Positions 43,201-51,946 of a DNA stretch of 64,000 bases are shown piece by piece. The translations under genes were made by a program, and so were the position numbers. Positions within the stretch are counted from its first letter, which is position 1, and each line of letters opens with the position of its first letter. Source of the DNA: Rhizobiaceae bacterium (GTDB taxonomy: Bacteria; Pseudomonadota; Alphaproteobacteria; Rhizobiales; Rhizobiaceae); the NCBI GenBank assembly GCA_019635775.1, contig JAHBYU010000007.1:165795-229794 (forward strand). The letters are read 5' to 3'. The notes beneath the pieces are model-generated. The model did not search any database. It saw nothing but the letters and a program-made list of their open reading frames with translations, and was not told the origin of the DNA.

Positions 43201-43911
43201 TCACGAAAAGAATGTCACCGTACCAGTGGCGAGGTCGTGCATAGCGCCGACGATCCGCAAATCTCCGGCCTCGACCAAGGCAGCGTTGATGTCGCTTTTC
43301 TCGGTCAGGAGGGCAACCGCGCGGCGAACGTTCTCTTCCGCTACCGCTTGGACGAATGCGGAATTGCCCGCGTCGCGATCGCCTTGGTAGACGGTCGACT
43401 CGACGGCGGGCCGGATGTTCGCCAGGGTCGCCGTCAGATTGCCGAGTTGCACGTTATCAATCGCGCCCCTGATTGCGCCGCATGAGTTGTGTCCGAGAAC
43501 CACGATCGCACGCACACCGATTACCTTGGTCGCGAACTCAAGGCTGCCGATGATATTCTCCTCGACGAAATTACCCGCGATGCGGACACTGAACACGTCG
43601 CCAATCTTCTGGTCGAAGACGAGTTCGGGCGGCCCACGCGAATCCATGCAGCCGACGATCGCAGCGAAAGGCGCCTGTCCATTCGCGGTTTCCTTCGCCT
43701 GGGCCAGCAGGTCGCAGTTGACCGTTCGGCCCGAAGCGAACCGCTGATTGCCCTCCTTGAGCAGGCCGATCGCCTCATCGGGGCTCAGGGCACGCTGCCG
43801 GTCGGCTGTATAGACGGCGCATTCGGCGTTTGCCGCGAACACCCGGGAAGCGGTCACTACAGAAGCTGCGGCGAGCGGAATGCATCCGCACAGGAATCGA
43901 CGTGTGATCAT
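43201..43911 (-). CDS. Secreted beta-type carbonic anhydrase
   Basis: A 236-residue protein with an N-terminal signal that has a twin-arginine look (TRRFLCGCIPLAAAS), so it should act in the periplasm. The zinc ligands of beta carbonic anhydrases are present: Cys88 (CMDSR with Asp90 and Arg92), His141 and Cys144 (GHNSCGA). It interconverts CO2 and bicarbonate. The ATG at 43911 has a GGGAGG ribosome-binding site; the frame runs on upstream without support. Confidence 0.88.
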   Translation of the reverse strand: MITRRFLCGCIPLAAASVVTASRVFAANAECAVYTADRQRALSPDEAIGLLKEGNQRFASGRTVNCDLLAQAKETANGQAPFAAIVGCMDSRGPPELVFDQKIGDVFSVRIAGNFVEENIIGSLEFATKVIGVRAIVVLGHNSCGAIRGAIDNVQLGNLTATLANIRPAVESTVYQGDRDAGNSAFVQAVAEENVRRAVALLTEKSDINAALVEAGDLRIVGAMHDLATGTVTFFS

Positions 43912-44400
43912 GGAGCCTCCCAGTGCGCCCGGGATGAGCGCTCCGGGAGGATACCAGCACAATGGTGAAGCGGACGTTTGTCGGATCTGAGGCATTCTAT
44001 ATAACCTTCATAAACCTCCGTCGCGCCCGCAGGCGGCAGATAGGCTGATTAGTGCCCTAGAACGAAGAAGATGCGGCCCGCCATATCCGGTTGCCGAGAC
44101 GAGGGCGGAGATGCCGTCTTTTTGGCGCCACGGGTCTTGGCTTGACTTCGGCGTGGGAATGCCCACCTTTGTGGTATGTGTAGAACTGGTAGTAATCTCG
44201 AACCATTTTCCAGGATGCGCCCCATCGCGGGCGTCTGACCCCCCCGGTTAGGTCGCTTCGGCGCCCGGCCGTGGGGCGTGGTCTAATTTCCGCCATCTCC
44301 GGAAGTCCGTTCGTAGCGGCGGCATAAACAATCCAGATTCCAGGTAGCAAACGCCACACCAAGGATGTGTGCGCGAACGCGAAACATAAGAGGCGCCAAG
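43912..44400. other. Gap without convincing gene
   Basis: The open frames here (for example 44057-44362 on the minus strand) have basic, low-complexity products and no ribosome-binding site. I see nothing else. Confidence 0.4.
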
Positions 44401-44844
44401 ATGGCTCAAGCGATGAGGCACAAGCCTGCGATCACCGTGACCCGCAACGACGAGGAGAGGCTCCGGCGGCTGGCCGAAGCCCTAGCCGACCGCCACCCCG
44501 CTGTGGCGGAAGAACTGCTTGCCGAACTCGATCGCGCGAAGGTCGTGGAAGACCGCCGGATCGCGGTGAATGTGGTGCGCATGGGTTCCGTCCTGAGATT
44601 CACCAGCGATCTTGGCGAGGACCGCCAGGTTACATTGGTGTTCCCGGGCGAGGCGGACATCGCCGAGAGAAAGATTTCGATCCTCACCCCGATCGGTGTC
44701 GCGCTCATCGGCCTTACCGCCGGGCAGTCGATCGACTGGGCGGCGCGGAACGGACGCACACATCGTTTGAAGGTAGAGTCCGTGGAAGCGCCTGCAACCC
44801 GGGCTTTGCTGGGCAGCTTTTCCGAGCTGCGGGCAGCGTCATGA
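44401..44844 (+). CDS. Rnk/GreA-type C-terminal domain protein
   Basis: A 147-residue protein. The N-terminal helices (about 15-50) are followed by the GreA/Rnk C-terminal fold (about 55-140: VNVVRMGSVLRFTSDLGEDR, ILTPIGVALIGLTAGQSIDW). Rnk proteins bind RNA polymerase and are annotated as regulators of nucleoside diphosphate kinase. The start at 44401 was chosen by spacing to GAGGCG upstream. A second, damaged member of the same family follows. Confidence 0.8.
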   Translation: MAQAMRHKPAITVTRNDEERLRRLAEALADRHPAVAEELLAELDRAKVVEDRRIAVNVVRMGSVLRFTSDLGEDRQVTLVFPGEADIAERKISILTPIGVALIGLTAGQSIDWAARNGRTHRLKVESVEAPATRALLGSFSELRAAS

Positions 44845-44987
44845 CCGAGATCAGGCCACCGTGCCGTCTCTCGCTTTTCGGAGGCTGTCTCATCGCAGGA
44901 TAGCGGCCCCTGAGCCGCGTCCTGCGGCCAGGGGATTCTCCAATACACCACAACGTAATCGCTCCCTGCGAGCTATGGAGAACTGCG

Positions 44988-45413
44988 ATGACGAGAGAGA
45001 CCTGTTTTCTTACCACCAAGGACTTTACCATCCTGGAGATTATGCAAGACCGATGCCTCGGCTGTGACGATCCGCTTGCACCCATACTCAAGCGAAAGTT
45101 CGAGTCGGCGACCGTGATGTTCCGAGATGACATTCCTACAAACGTTGCCACGCTTAGCAGTCGGGTGACCTTCAGAGTCAACGACGAGCCTCACAGCCGC
45201 ATCATCCTGCATGACCGGATGACCCCACCGCAGGACGTCCCTTGCGATAACGACGACCCGGGACTTGCGCTGCTTTGACTCCTTGAGGGGCAGGAGTTCA
45301 TGATCGCCAACGCGGACGGCCAGGAAGAGCGGATCCTTCCACGTGTGCATTACCAACCAGAAGCGGCGAGGCGTAAGAAGGATGCGTTGGTAGGCACGAA
45401 CGCTCAGAGGTGG
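44988..45413 (+). pseudogene. Rnk-family gene interrupted by an in-frame TGA
   Basis: The ATG at 44988 opens an Rnk-like protein (TKDFTILEIMQDRCLG, MFRDDIPTNVATLSSRVTFR). At 45276 a TGA falls right after GLALL, where homologues continue with a Gly-Leu-x-Glu-Gly-Gln stretch. The same frame goes on after the TGA with LLEGQEFMIANADGQEERIL and QPEAARRKK, so only one base has changed. The frame then runs past its usual end towards the TSUP gene. Likely a young pseudogene; the N-terminal 96 residues could still be made. Confidence 0.7.
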
Positions 45414-45528
45414 GGAAGTAACTTGAGATTGATCGCAGACGCTTTCTTGCATCAGCCGGTCTCGCCCCGGTTGCGCATGACTGCTTCGATGCCCCGCCTG
45501 AGAGTCTGCCGCGGCACAGGAGAAACCT

Positions 45529-46275
45529 ATGAGCGAATACATCATCCTTGCCGCGGCGGCTTTCCTGGCCGGAATGCTGAACACTGTGGCGGGCGGCGGA
45601 ACGTTCCTAACGTTCCCCGCGCTCGTCTACACAGGTGTCCCGCCGGTGGCGGCGAACGCCACCAGCGCCGTTGTCGTCTTTCCTGGATACCTTGGCGGCG
45701 CCGCTGGGTTCAGGAAAGAGATAGCTGCATTTGAACGGTCGCGGCTCCTACGGATCGTGATCTTCACGGGAATTGGAGGGCTCTCCGGATCGCTGCTACT
45801 TCTGGTTTCCTCCGACGAAGCCTTCTCAAGAGTGGTTCCCTTCTTGCTGGCGCTGGCCACGCTGACATTCGCCTTCGGTCCTCGCATCGAGGTTTGGGCC
45901 AGTCGCCACAATTTCGGCAAGGCGGAAGGGGTATGGGGAACGCTTCTGGTTTCAGCTTATGGCGGCTATTTCAACGGCGGACTTGGCATCGTGCTGCTGG
46001 CGTTGTTCTCGCTGTGGGGTATGCGCGATCTTAACCTGATGAATGGGCTGAAGAACGCGCTGTCCTTCGTGCTTTCCGCCATCTCGGTCGTGACCTTCGC
46101 AGCGGCCGGCATCGTCGCATGGCCGCAAGCAGTTCTCATGATGGTCGCTGCCACCATCGGCGGATATGCCGGCGCACCAGTCGCGCGAGCGCTCCCTGCG
46201 GTGGCGGTCAGGGCGATCGTCATCGCCGTGGGTGCAACGATGAGCGCCGTATTCTTTTGGCGGGCATTCGCATGA
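45529..46275 (+). CDS. TSUP (TauE/SafE) family membrane permease
   Basis: A 248-residue inner-membrane protein with about eight hydrophobic segments and the family patterns AGMLNTVAGGGTFLTFPAL near the start and GGYFNGGLGI in the middle. TSUP proteins export sulfite, sulfoacetate or other small anions. The ATG has AGGAGA seven bases upstream. No sulfur genes are adjacent, so the substrate is unknown. Confidence 0.85.
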   Translation: MSEYIILAAAAFLAGMLNTVAGGGTFLTFPALVYTGVPPVAANATSAVVVFPGYLGGAAGFRKEIAAFERSRLLRIVIFTGIGGLSGSLLLLVSSDEAFSRVVPFLLALATLTFAFGPRIEVWASRHNFGKAEGVWGTLLVSAYGGYFNGGLGIVLLALFSLWGMRDLNLMNGLKNALSFVLSAISVVTFAAAGIVAWPQAVLMMVAATIGGYAGAPVARALPAVAVRAIVIAVGATMSAVFFWRAFA

Positions 46276-46656
46276 AGTGCTCGTCGATGCATGCACCTGA
46301 ATGGTTGCTAACCCGGCTCTGATCCGGGGCAGGCGACCCACCAATCTTCGAGGTAGGCAGGCATCGCCGCGCCCCGCAACTTCGGCCTGTGGAAGTGAGA
46401 GATGGTCGGTCTCCTACCGTTCCCAGTCGTTTCAGAACGCTGCCTTGGGAAAGGTTGCTTCCCCGACATGGCTCGCGCGCGCAGGGTAGATGTGCGGGAC
46501 AGGGCAGCTTCAATCTGGAGGAGCAGGTCCGGAGGCAGGGGCTGCGAATACCCGCCGCTGCCGTACTTGTCGTGCCACGCGGAGCGAGTAACGTATCGCC
46601 GTAACCGAGCCGGTACGCGCGGCATCGGCGGGGCGCAGCGTCGAAGGAGCAGTTCA
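46276..46656. other. Gap without convincing gene
   Basis: Several frames are open on both strands because the GC content is high, but none has a family match or ribosome-binding site. Confidence 0.4.
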
Positions 46657-46956
46657 ATGATCTCAGGTTCGCAATGCAGGGCGGCAAGGGCACTGGTTGA
46701 GGTAACGAGGGCAAAGCTCAGCTTGCGTTCGGGGGTGGATGAAGACGTGATTCATGACTTCGAGCGCAGGATCGATATTCCGGACAACAGCACAATAGAT
46801 GCGCTTCGGGGCACGCTTGAAGAGCTAGGCGCTGTCTTCATTGAGGAGAATGGCGGCGGGATCGGCGTACGGCTGAAGTTCACAGCGGCCGAAGCACGGC
46901 AGATCGCTAGGCTTGAAGGCGAAGGCGGCATCGTCGCGAACGACCGTGTTCCCTGA
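46657..46956 (+). CDS. XRE-like helix-turn-helix protein
   Basis: A 99-residue protein: helix-turn-helix at about residues 6-60 (CRAARALVEVTRAKLSLRSG then DFERRIDIPDNSTIDALRGT) and a beta-rich tail (GIGVRLKFTAAEARQI). The layout, including the phrase on an age-ordered 'first entry' helix and the gVRL ending, is common in rhizobial XRE regulators. A strong AAGGAG site fixes the start at 46657. No target is apparent. Confidence 0.75.
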   Translation: MISGSQCRAARALVEVTRAKLSLRSGVDEDVIHDFERRIDIPDNSTIDALRGTLEELGAVFIEENGGGIGVRLKFTAAEARQIARLEGEGGIVANDRVP

Positions 46957-47199
46957 TGGGGTGGCTGCGTCAAGAAATAGCCGACGACGGCCACCTGGGT
47001 CGCGGACATCGTAGTCGTCAGTCCCAACTGCTCCGAAGAGCCCGAGGAATGGTATCGGACCGTAAATAGTCTCGCCGCCCAAGCAGGATTGTCTCATCGA
47101 ACGGCTGGTGCACATTCGTCTGGCGTTGCCGCTCCGAAGCTGGGGCGGTTGGACACCTGCCGGCATGGTGTCCCTCGTCGCCCACGGCTTAGTCGATAC

Positions 47200-47370
47200 T
47201 TATTTCAGCATCATCCGCCTCGGACGGTCACTAGGCCGGCGGAACGGTCCACGTTGATCGGCGATCAACGGCATGGTGTTCGACGAGACGCACCAGGGGC
47301 AGCGGATCGCGGCCCGAGGCAATACGTTATAGCAGGAAAGGCACAAGTGCCTCGATCGGACGGTTCGCAT
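47200..47370 (-). CDS. Possible small zinc-ribbon protein
   Basis: A 56-residue frame starting MRTVRSRHLCLSCYNVLP with two CxxC pairs (CLSC and CPWC, 13 residues between them), which suggests a zinc ribbon. The ATG at 47370 has GGAG six bases upstream. There is no family match I can name, so it may be chance; the 46957-47199 stretch before it is empty. Confidence 0.35.
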   Translation of the reverse strand: MRTVRSRHLCLSCYNVLPRAAIRCPWCVSSNTMPLIADQRGPFRRPSDRPRRMMLK

Positions 47371-47599
47371 GACACGCTCCATCTATGCGGCGCGTGTTGC
47401 GTCGCAGAATGAACCGCTTTGTTATGGAAGCTCCCGGAGCAGACTAGGCGCGGGTTTCAGGGTGGGAGCGCCTGCTCCGGGAAAGGACGCGGCCTTCCCC
47501 GGCAAGCCTCGAAATCCTGATGAACGTGTCGATGCACATGTTGTTCTACCTGTCTGATCCCCTGTGTCTCAATCCGCGGGTACCTGCTGCGGATACGGA

Positions 47600-47674
47600 T
47601 CAAAGCATGGCGAACGCGACCGTCATCAGGCCGAACAGTCCGATGGCGAGGATAGTCTTGGTGACCGCGTCCAC
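47600..47674 (-). CDS. Possible 24-residue membrane peptide
   Basis: A GTG-started frame encoding VDAVTKTILAIGLFGLMTVAFA with a hydrophobic helix of about 17 residues. It lies just after the DUF1127 stop, in the same direction, with only three bases between, so it would be co-transcribed. Too short to be sure. Confidence 0.3.
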   Translation of the reverse strand: MDAVTKTILAIGLFGLMTVAFAML

Positions 47675-47677
47675 GTC

Positions 47678-47980
47678 TCATCCCGCCCGCGGATAGGATC
47701 CGGCGACGATCACGCTTGCGTCGTCGGGATAGAAGTCCTTGGTCGCTGGCCTGGCATAGGCTTCGCCGGCGCTGAAGAGACCTTCCACCACTCGCGGAAT
47801 GTCGTTGCGCGAGATGCCGATATCGTCCAGCAGCCTGTCGTCCAGTCGCAAGAGTTCGTTAATGGCTCGATTGCGCTGCCAGAGACGGACTGCGCGACGG
47901 AACAGCTGCGACACGTTCCCGCGCGCCATACGAGACGGGCGTGATCGAGCAGAGGCGGATATATTCTCGATGGTGGACAT
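47678..47980 (-). CDS. DUF1127-domain protein
   Basis: A 100-residue protein. The DUF1127 motif is at about residues 30-70 (AVRLWQRNRAINELLRLDDR then LLDDIGISRNDIPRVV), an arginine-rich helical unit. Small DUF1127 proteins act in RNA turnover and phosphate or stress responses in alphaproteobacteria. It has a strong AAGGAG ribosome-binding site. The C-terminal extension is longer than in the 45-residue members of the family. Confidence 0.82.
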   Translation of the reverse strand: MSTIENISASARSRPSRMARGNVSQLFRRAVRLWQRNRAINELLRLDDRLLDDIGISRNDIPRVVEGLFSAGEAYARPATKDFYPDDASVIVAGSYPRAG

Positions 47981-48506
47981 GTCTGTCGCTCCTTAAACCG
48001 CCTGCGGCCGCGAATGGCGGAATACTTCCGCAGGCTTATGAACGTGCCGACGCCCCGGCTACAAGAAACCGCTGGCATGTCGGATCGGTTAGGAAATTCC
48101 CCGAGTCGGTGGGCGTTCGCGCCCATGGCCGCTCGGGGCTAGGAACGAGTCAGGAGGGACGCCGAAACGACCAGATACTTCTTATCATGACCTGGGATGA
48201 GCATGCTCGATAGATGGGGTTTTCGGCCATGAAACTCAACCGCAGAGGCCCATCTGCGGCCTTTGGACGCGAAACGGTGAGTATCCGTACCGTTGACCTT
48301 GGAGTTTCGCTCCACGACCCCCATAACGGGTCCGTGAACACATTTGTCTCAAACCCACTGTCGTTCCGGAAGCGGCCCAAGACCGGCCGCTAGCCCTGGC
48401 CGCGTGAGCAACGTCCGCTAGGTTAGGGAAACCAACAGCATCATTGTTCCGCATGAGCGCAGCGCGTTATCGGCGCAGCGCCGTGCATGCTCGAAGGAAA
48501 TGACAT
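47981..48506. other. Gap without convincing gene
   Basis: Open frames here have no ribosome-binding sites or family features. The promoters of the DUF1127 gene and of the small gene at 48507 should lie in this stretch. Confidence 0.4.
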
Positions 48507-48632
48507 ATGGCCAAGAGAAACGGCAACCGCGAGGTCCGCAAGCCCAAGCAGGACAAGCAGGCGAAGGCACCGACCCTCGATATCACAGTTGCCATCGGGG
48601 GCGGGAACAGGTTCGCCGGAGGGCGCCGCTGA
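48507..48632 (+). CDS. Small basic protein of unknown function
   Basis: A 41-residue Lys/Arg-rich peptide starting MAKRNGNREVRKPKQDK. Short proteins with this kind of start recur in rhizobia, to my knowledge without a known role. It has AAGGAA eight bases upstream of the ATG. The high charge suggests binding to nucleic acid or a disordered protein. Confidence 0.55.
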   Translation: MAKRNGNREVRKPKQDKQAKAPTLDITVAIGGGNRFAGGRR

Positions 48633-48903
48633 CGGCATCCTAGCATTCCATGCGAGGTGTCCTTCCTTCGGAACGTGGGCGGCGCCCAGGCCGAGCGCTG
48701 CCCATCCGGCCGGAAAATCAAGCTGCCGACGGTTCAGGGTCGTCGGAACCCAGTTCGATAGCTAGAGAGCGGTTACGTTGAATGAGTTTCAGCAGTACTT
48801 GGTGGTCTACTGATGTAGCCGGATGCGGACGTGCGATGTCATGCCCCACATTTGCGGTCGTCAGACTCCAGGGCGCAATCGAACCTTGCCGCCATAAGCC
48901 CCA

Positions 48904-51006
48904 TTACAGCTTTACCTTCGTCTCTCGTGCCCAGAGGCGCAACTTTCGGCAGCTCTCAATAAAGGCGGCGATGTCGTTTGAAGAATCCAAGAGGAATATC
49001 CCTTCATCTGGCTCGACGCCCGCCTTGTCGAGAAGCGATTGAGCGGCGTCGACAAGGGCGATGAACTTGCAGTGCGCGAAGGCGTCGGCGACGAAATCGC
49101 GTGCCGTGGCTTCCTTGACCAGTTGCTCGGCACCTTCCGTGCTGACTATGATCGCGACCGCGTCGTAGAGGACGGACGGGCCGCCGTCGATCATTTGCTT
49201 GCCTTCGATGAGGGTGCCGTCTGAGGCTTCGACGCCGCCGACCTTTGGCGCGACGATCTCCATCGTCGCACCTTCTTTCTTCAGCGAGGCTTCCAGCTTA
49301 TTGACAAGACCGCCATCGCAACCGTCCGATACAAGCACACCGACCTTGCGTCCCTTGAAACTCGCCGGTCCGTTCTTCGCGATGGACAGCGCGTCGGATG
49401 CCGGCAGATCGTCGCGCGGCTCGATAGCTGCGTCGGCCTTCTTCGGCAGGTCCTTTATGCCGAGCTTTTCGGCTACGGTCTCGGCAAGACCCTCGTCGAT
49501 GTTGAGCAGATGCGAGACCATTCGCTCGCGAATGACGGGCGTCTCGACCTTGGATAGTTCGAATGTGAGGGCCATGGCGATGTGCTTCTGCTCGTTGACG
49601 GTCTGACTGACGAAGAACTGCCGCGCCTGACTGTAATGGTCGGCAAAGCTTTCGGGGCGAAGCCGGACCTTCTGGCCTTCCTCGTCATCGGTGAATGAGC
49701 GGAAGCCCTTTTTGGGATGTTCACGCGGCCCGCTTCGCCATGAGTTGGGCTGGTAGTTTGCCCGACCAACAGGATTGTGCATTGCCATGTGCCCGTCCTG
49801 CTGGAAGTGGTGCATCGGGCACTTCGGCGCGTTGATCGGGATGTGGGTAAAGTTCGGTCCGCCGAGCCGCTTCAACTGCGTGTCGAGATAGGAAAAGTTA
49901 CGCCCCTGCAGTAGTGGATCGTTAGAGAAGTCGACCCCGGGCGGCACGTTCTGCGTCATGAACGCCACCTGCTCGGTCTCGGCGAAGAAATTGTCCGGCA
50001 TGCGATCGAGAACAAGACGGCCGACTGGCATCGGCTCGATGACCTCCTCCGGAATGATTTTCGTGGGGTCGAGGATGTCGAAGTCGAAGGAGTCCGCGAA
50101 CTCCTGGTCGAACAGCTGGACGCACAGCTCCCATTCCGGGAAGTCGCCAGCCTGGATCGCGTCCCAGAGGTCGCGGCGGTGGAAATCCGGATCCGCGCCG
50201 TTGATCTTCACCGCCTCGTTCCAGACAACCGACTGAAGGCCGAGCTTCGGCTTCCAGATGAACTTGACGAAAGTGGATTCGTCCTGCGCGTTGAGGAAGC
50301 GGAAGGTGTGGACGCCGAAACCTTCCATGAAGCGGAAGGAGCGCGGAATAGCGCGATCGGACATGACCCACATGATCATATGCATCGACTCGGGCGTTAG
50401 AGAGACGAAGTCCCAGAAGTTGTCGTGGGCTGACTGCGCCTGCGGGAAGGCCCGGTCCGGCTCCTCCTTCACGGCATGAACGAGATCGGGAAACTTGATG
50501 GCGTCCTGAATGAAGAAGACAGGAATGTTGTTGCCAACGATGTCCCAATTGCCCTCATTCGTATATAGCTTCACCGCGAAACCACGCACGTCGCGGGCGA
50601 GGTCGAATGAACCCTTGGAACCAGCGACGGTCGAAAAACGGACGAACGCAGGCGTCCTTTCGCCGGCGCGCTGAAAGACGTCGGCGCGGGTGTATTTCGC
50701 CAGTGATTCGTAGGTTTCGAAGTAGCCGTGGGCGCCATATCCGCGGGCGTGCACAACGCGTTCGGGAATGCGCTCGTGGTCGAAATGGAAGATTTTCTCG
50801 CGAAAGTGGAAGTCCTCAATCAGTGTAGGGCCGCGTTCCCCAATCTTAAGTGTGTTCTGATCGTCAGAGACAGGACCGCCCTGCGCCGTAGTGAGGACTT
50901 CGGCATCGTTTCCGGCGATCTGGTGCAATTCTCCGCCGCTTCCACGGGCGAGTTTCTGGTCGTGGATGCTGACTGCGTTGTCGGTCTTGCCGGGGGTGCG
51001 GGCCAT
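48904..51006 (-). CDS. katE: Large-subunit catalase (HPII type) with C-terminal DJ-1/PfpI-like domain
   Basis: A 700-residue clade-2 catalase. The catalytic His is His86 (ERVVHARG); the NADPH-less large form is shown by the extra C-terminal domain (about 560-700: [23 protein letters not shown]), which folds like DJ-1/PfpI. The heme-ligand Tyr lies in [11 protein letters not shown]. It destroys hydrogen peroxide in the cytoplasm. The gene is 100 bases downstream of the DUF892 gene on the same strand, with a hairpin between, and has AGGAGGA just before the ATG. It belongs to the stress-related stretch. Confidence 0.95.
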   Translation of the reverse strand: MARTPGKTDNAVSIHDQKLARGSGGELHQIAGNDAEVLTTAQGGPVSDDQNTLKIGERGPTLIEDFHFREKIFHFDHERIPERVVHARGYGAHGYFETYESLAKYTRADVFQRAGERTPAFVRFSTVAGSKGSFDLARDVRGFAVKLYTNEGNWDIVGNNIPVFFIQDAIKFPDLVHAVKEEPDRAFPQAQSAHDNFWDFVSLTPESMHMIMWVMSDRAIPRSFRFMEGFGVHTFRFLNAQDESTFVKFIWKPKLGLQSVVWNEAVKINGADPDFHRRDLWDAIQAGDFPEWELCVQLFDQEFADSFDFDILDPTKIIPEEVIEPMPVGRLVLDRMPDNFFAETEQVAFMTQNVPPGVDFSNDPLLQGRNFSYLDTQLKRLGGPNFTHIPINAPKCPMHHFQQDGHMAMHNPVGRANYQPNSWRSGPREHPKKGFRSFTDDEEGQKVRLRPESFADHYSQARQFFVSQTVNEQKHIAMALTFELSKVETPVIRERMVSHLLNIDEGLAETVAEKLGIKDLPKKADAAIEPRDDLPASDALSIAKNGPASFKGRKVGVLVSDGCDGGLVNKLEASLKKEGATMEIVAPKVGGVEASDGTLIEGKQMIDGGPSVLYDAVAIIVSTEGAEQLVKEATARDFVADAFAHCKFIALVDAAQSLLDKAGVEPDEGIFLLDSSNDIAAFIESCRKLRLWARETKVKL

Positions 51007-51070
51007 ATGCGTGTCCTCCTAACAGCGGTTGAGAATTGCCTTAAACGTTACCAGCCGACACCGGATGCAA

Positions 51071-51099
51071 ACGACCCGGAAGGTCATCTCCCGGGTCGT
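51071..51099. terminator. Perfect inverted repeat between DUF892 and katE
   Basis: ACGACCCGG (51071-51079) pairs with CCGGGTCGT (51091-51099) around an 11-base loop. It follows the end of the DUF892 gene and could end or stabilise that transcript; there is only a short T-run. Confidence 0.55.
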
Positions 51100-51106
51100 C
51101 TTGCGA

Positions 51107-51613
51107 TCAGGCGGCTTGTCGTGCCTTGGCGCGTTCGTTGGCGAACGAGTCGGCGAGCTTGGTGAGTTCGCCGTCAGTCTTGGTTTCTTCCTGCAACGTC
51201 GCATCGAGGAGTTTGGCAGCCTCGGCCATGCCGAGTTCAGTCGCCCAGCGCTTCAGCGTGCCGTAGCGCGTTATCTCATAGTGTTCGACTGCCTGCGCCG
51301 CCGAGATGAGACCAGCGTCCAGCGCGGCAGTATCCTTGAACTCGTCGATAATCTCCTCGCCCTCGGAAATGATGCCCTCAATTGCATCGCATGTCTTTCC
51401 TTGCGCACGCTTGCCCAGAATCTCGAACACTTGTTGCAGGCGGTCGACGTGGCCCTCGGTCTCCTGTCTGTGTTTGTCAAAGGCCGCCTTGAGATCTTCC
51501 GACTGGGCAGCGCGTTTCATTTTAGGCAAAGCTTTCAGGATCTTGCGTTCGGCGTAATAGATGTCCTTGAGCGTGTCGTGGAAGAGGTCTTCCAGCGTTT
51601 TCTCCTTGGCCAT
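51107..51613 (-). CDS. DUF892 (YciE-type) ferritin-like stress protein
   Basis: A 168-residue four-helix protein (FHDTLKDIYYAERKILKALP near the start, then AVEHYEITRYGTL). DUF892 proteins have a ferritin-like fold with conserved Glu/His residues and are induced by stress. An EcfG-type promoter (51670-51694) sits just upstream. An ATG six bases earlier is an alternative start. The gene precedes katE. Confidence 0.88.
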   Translation of the reverse strand: MAKEKTLEDLFHDTLKDIYYAERKILKALPKMKRAAQSEDLKAAFDKHRQETEGHVDRLQQVFEILGKRAQGKTCDAIEGIISEGEEIIDEFKDTAALDAGLISAAQAVEHYEITRYGTLKRWATELGMAEAAKLLDATLQEETKTDGELTKLADSFANERAKARQAA

Positions 51614-51669
51614 TGTCATGTCCCTTCGTTGTTGACATCCGATTCACGCGGCGGTGATCGATCTGCTTC

Positions 51670-51694
51670 AACGCGACGGGTGTTCCGCGGTTCC
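51670..51694 (-). promoter_or_regulatory. EcfG-type general stress promoter
   Basis: On the minus strand GGAAC is followed by 16 bases and CGTT, a full match to the alphaproteobacterial EcfG consensus. It ends about 55 bases before the DUF892 start, so it should drive that gene and perhaps katE. Confidence 0.75.
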
Positions 51695-51946
51695 TCTGAA
51701 GTCGGGAATAGTCACGTGGTGGACGGGTCGTTACTCGTTAGTATCTCTTCGAAGCTGAAATCCAACCATCGCGCAGACCACTACAAACCGAGTGGACCGT
51801 CCTATTGTCCCGAAGGAACTTCTTGTTCCGAATAGCGGCGGGCGCTGACGGGCTCGCCGCTAATTCCTCGCATACACCGGCTCGATTCAACCCAAGAAGG
51901 AGATGATCCGCAAAGCTTCGAACTCGGGCTGTTCCCTGACCAAAGA

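Noticed and set aside
44057-44362. Minus-strand frame before the Rnk gene
   Set aside because: The product is basic and low in complexity, with no ribosome-binding site.
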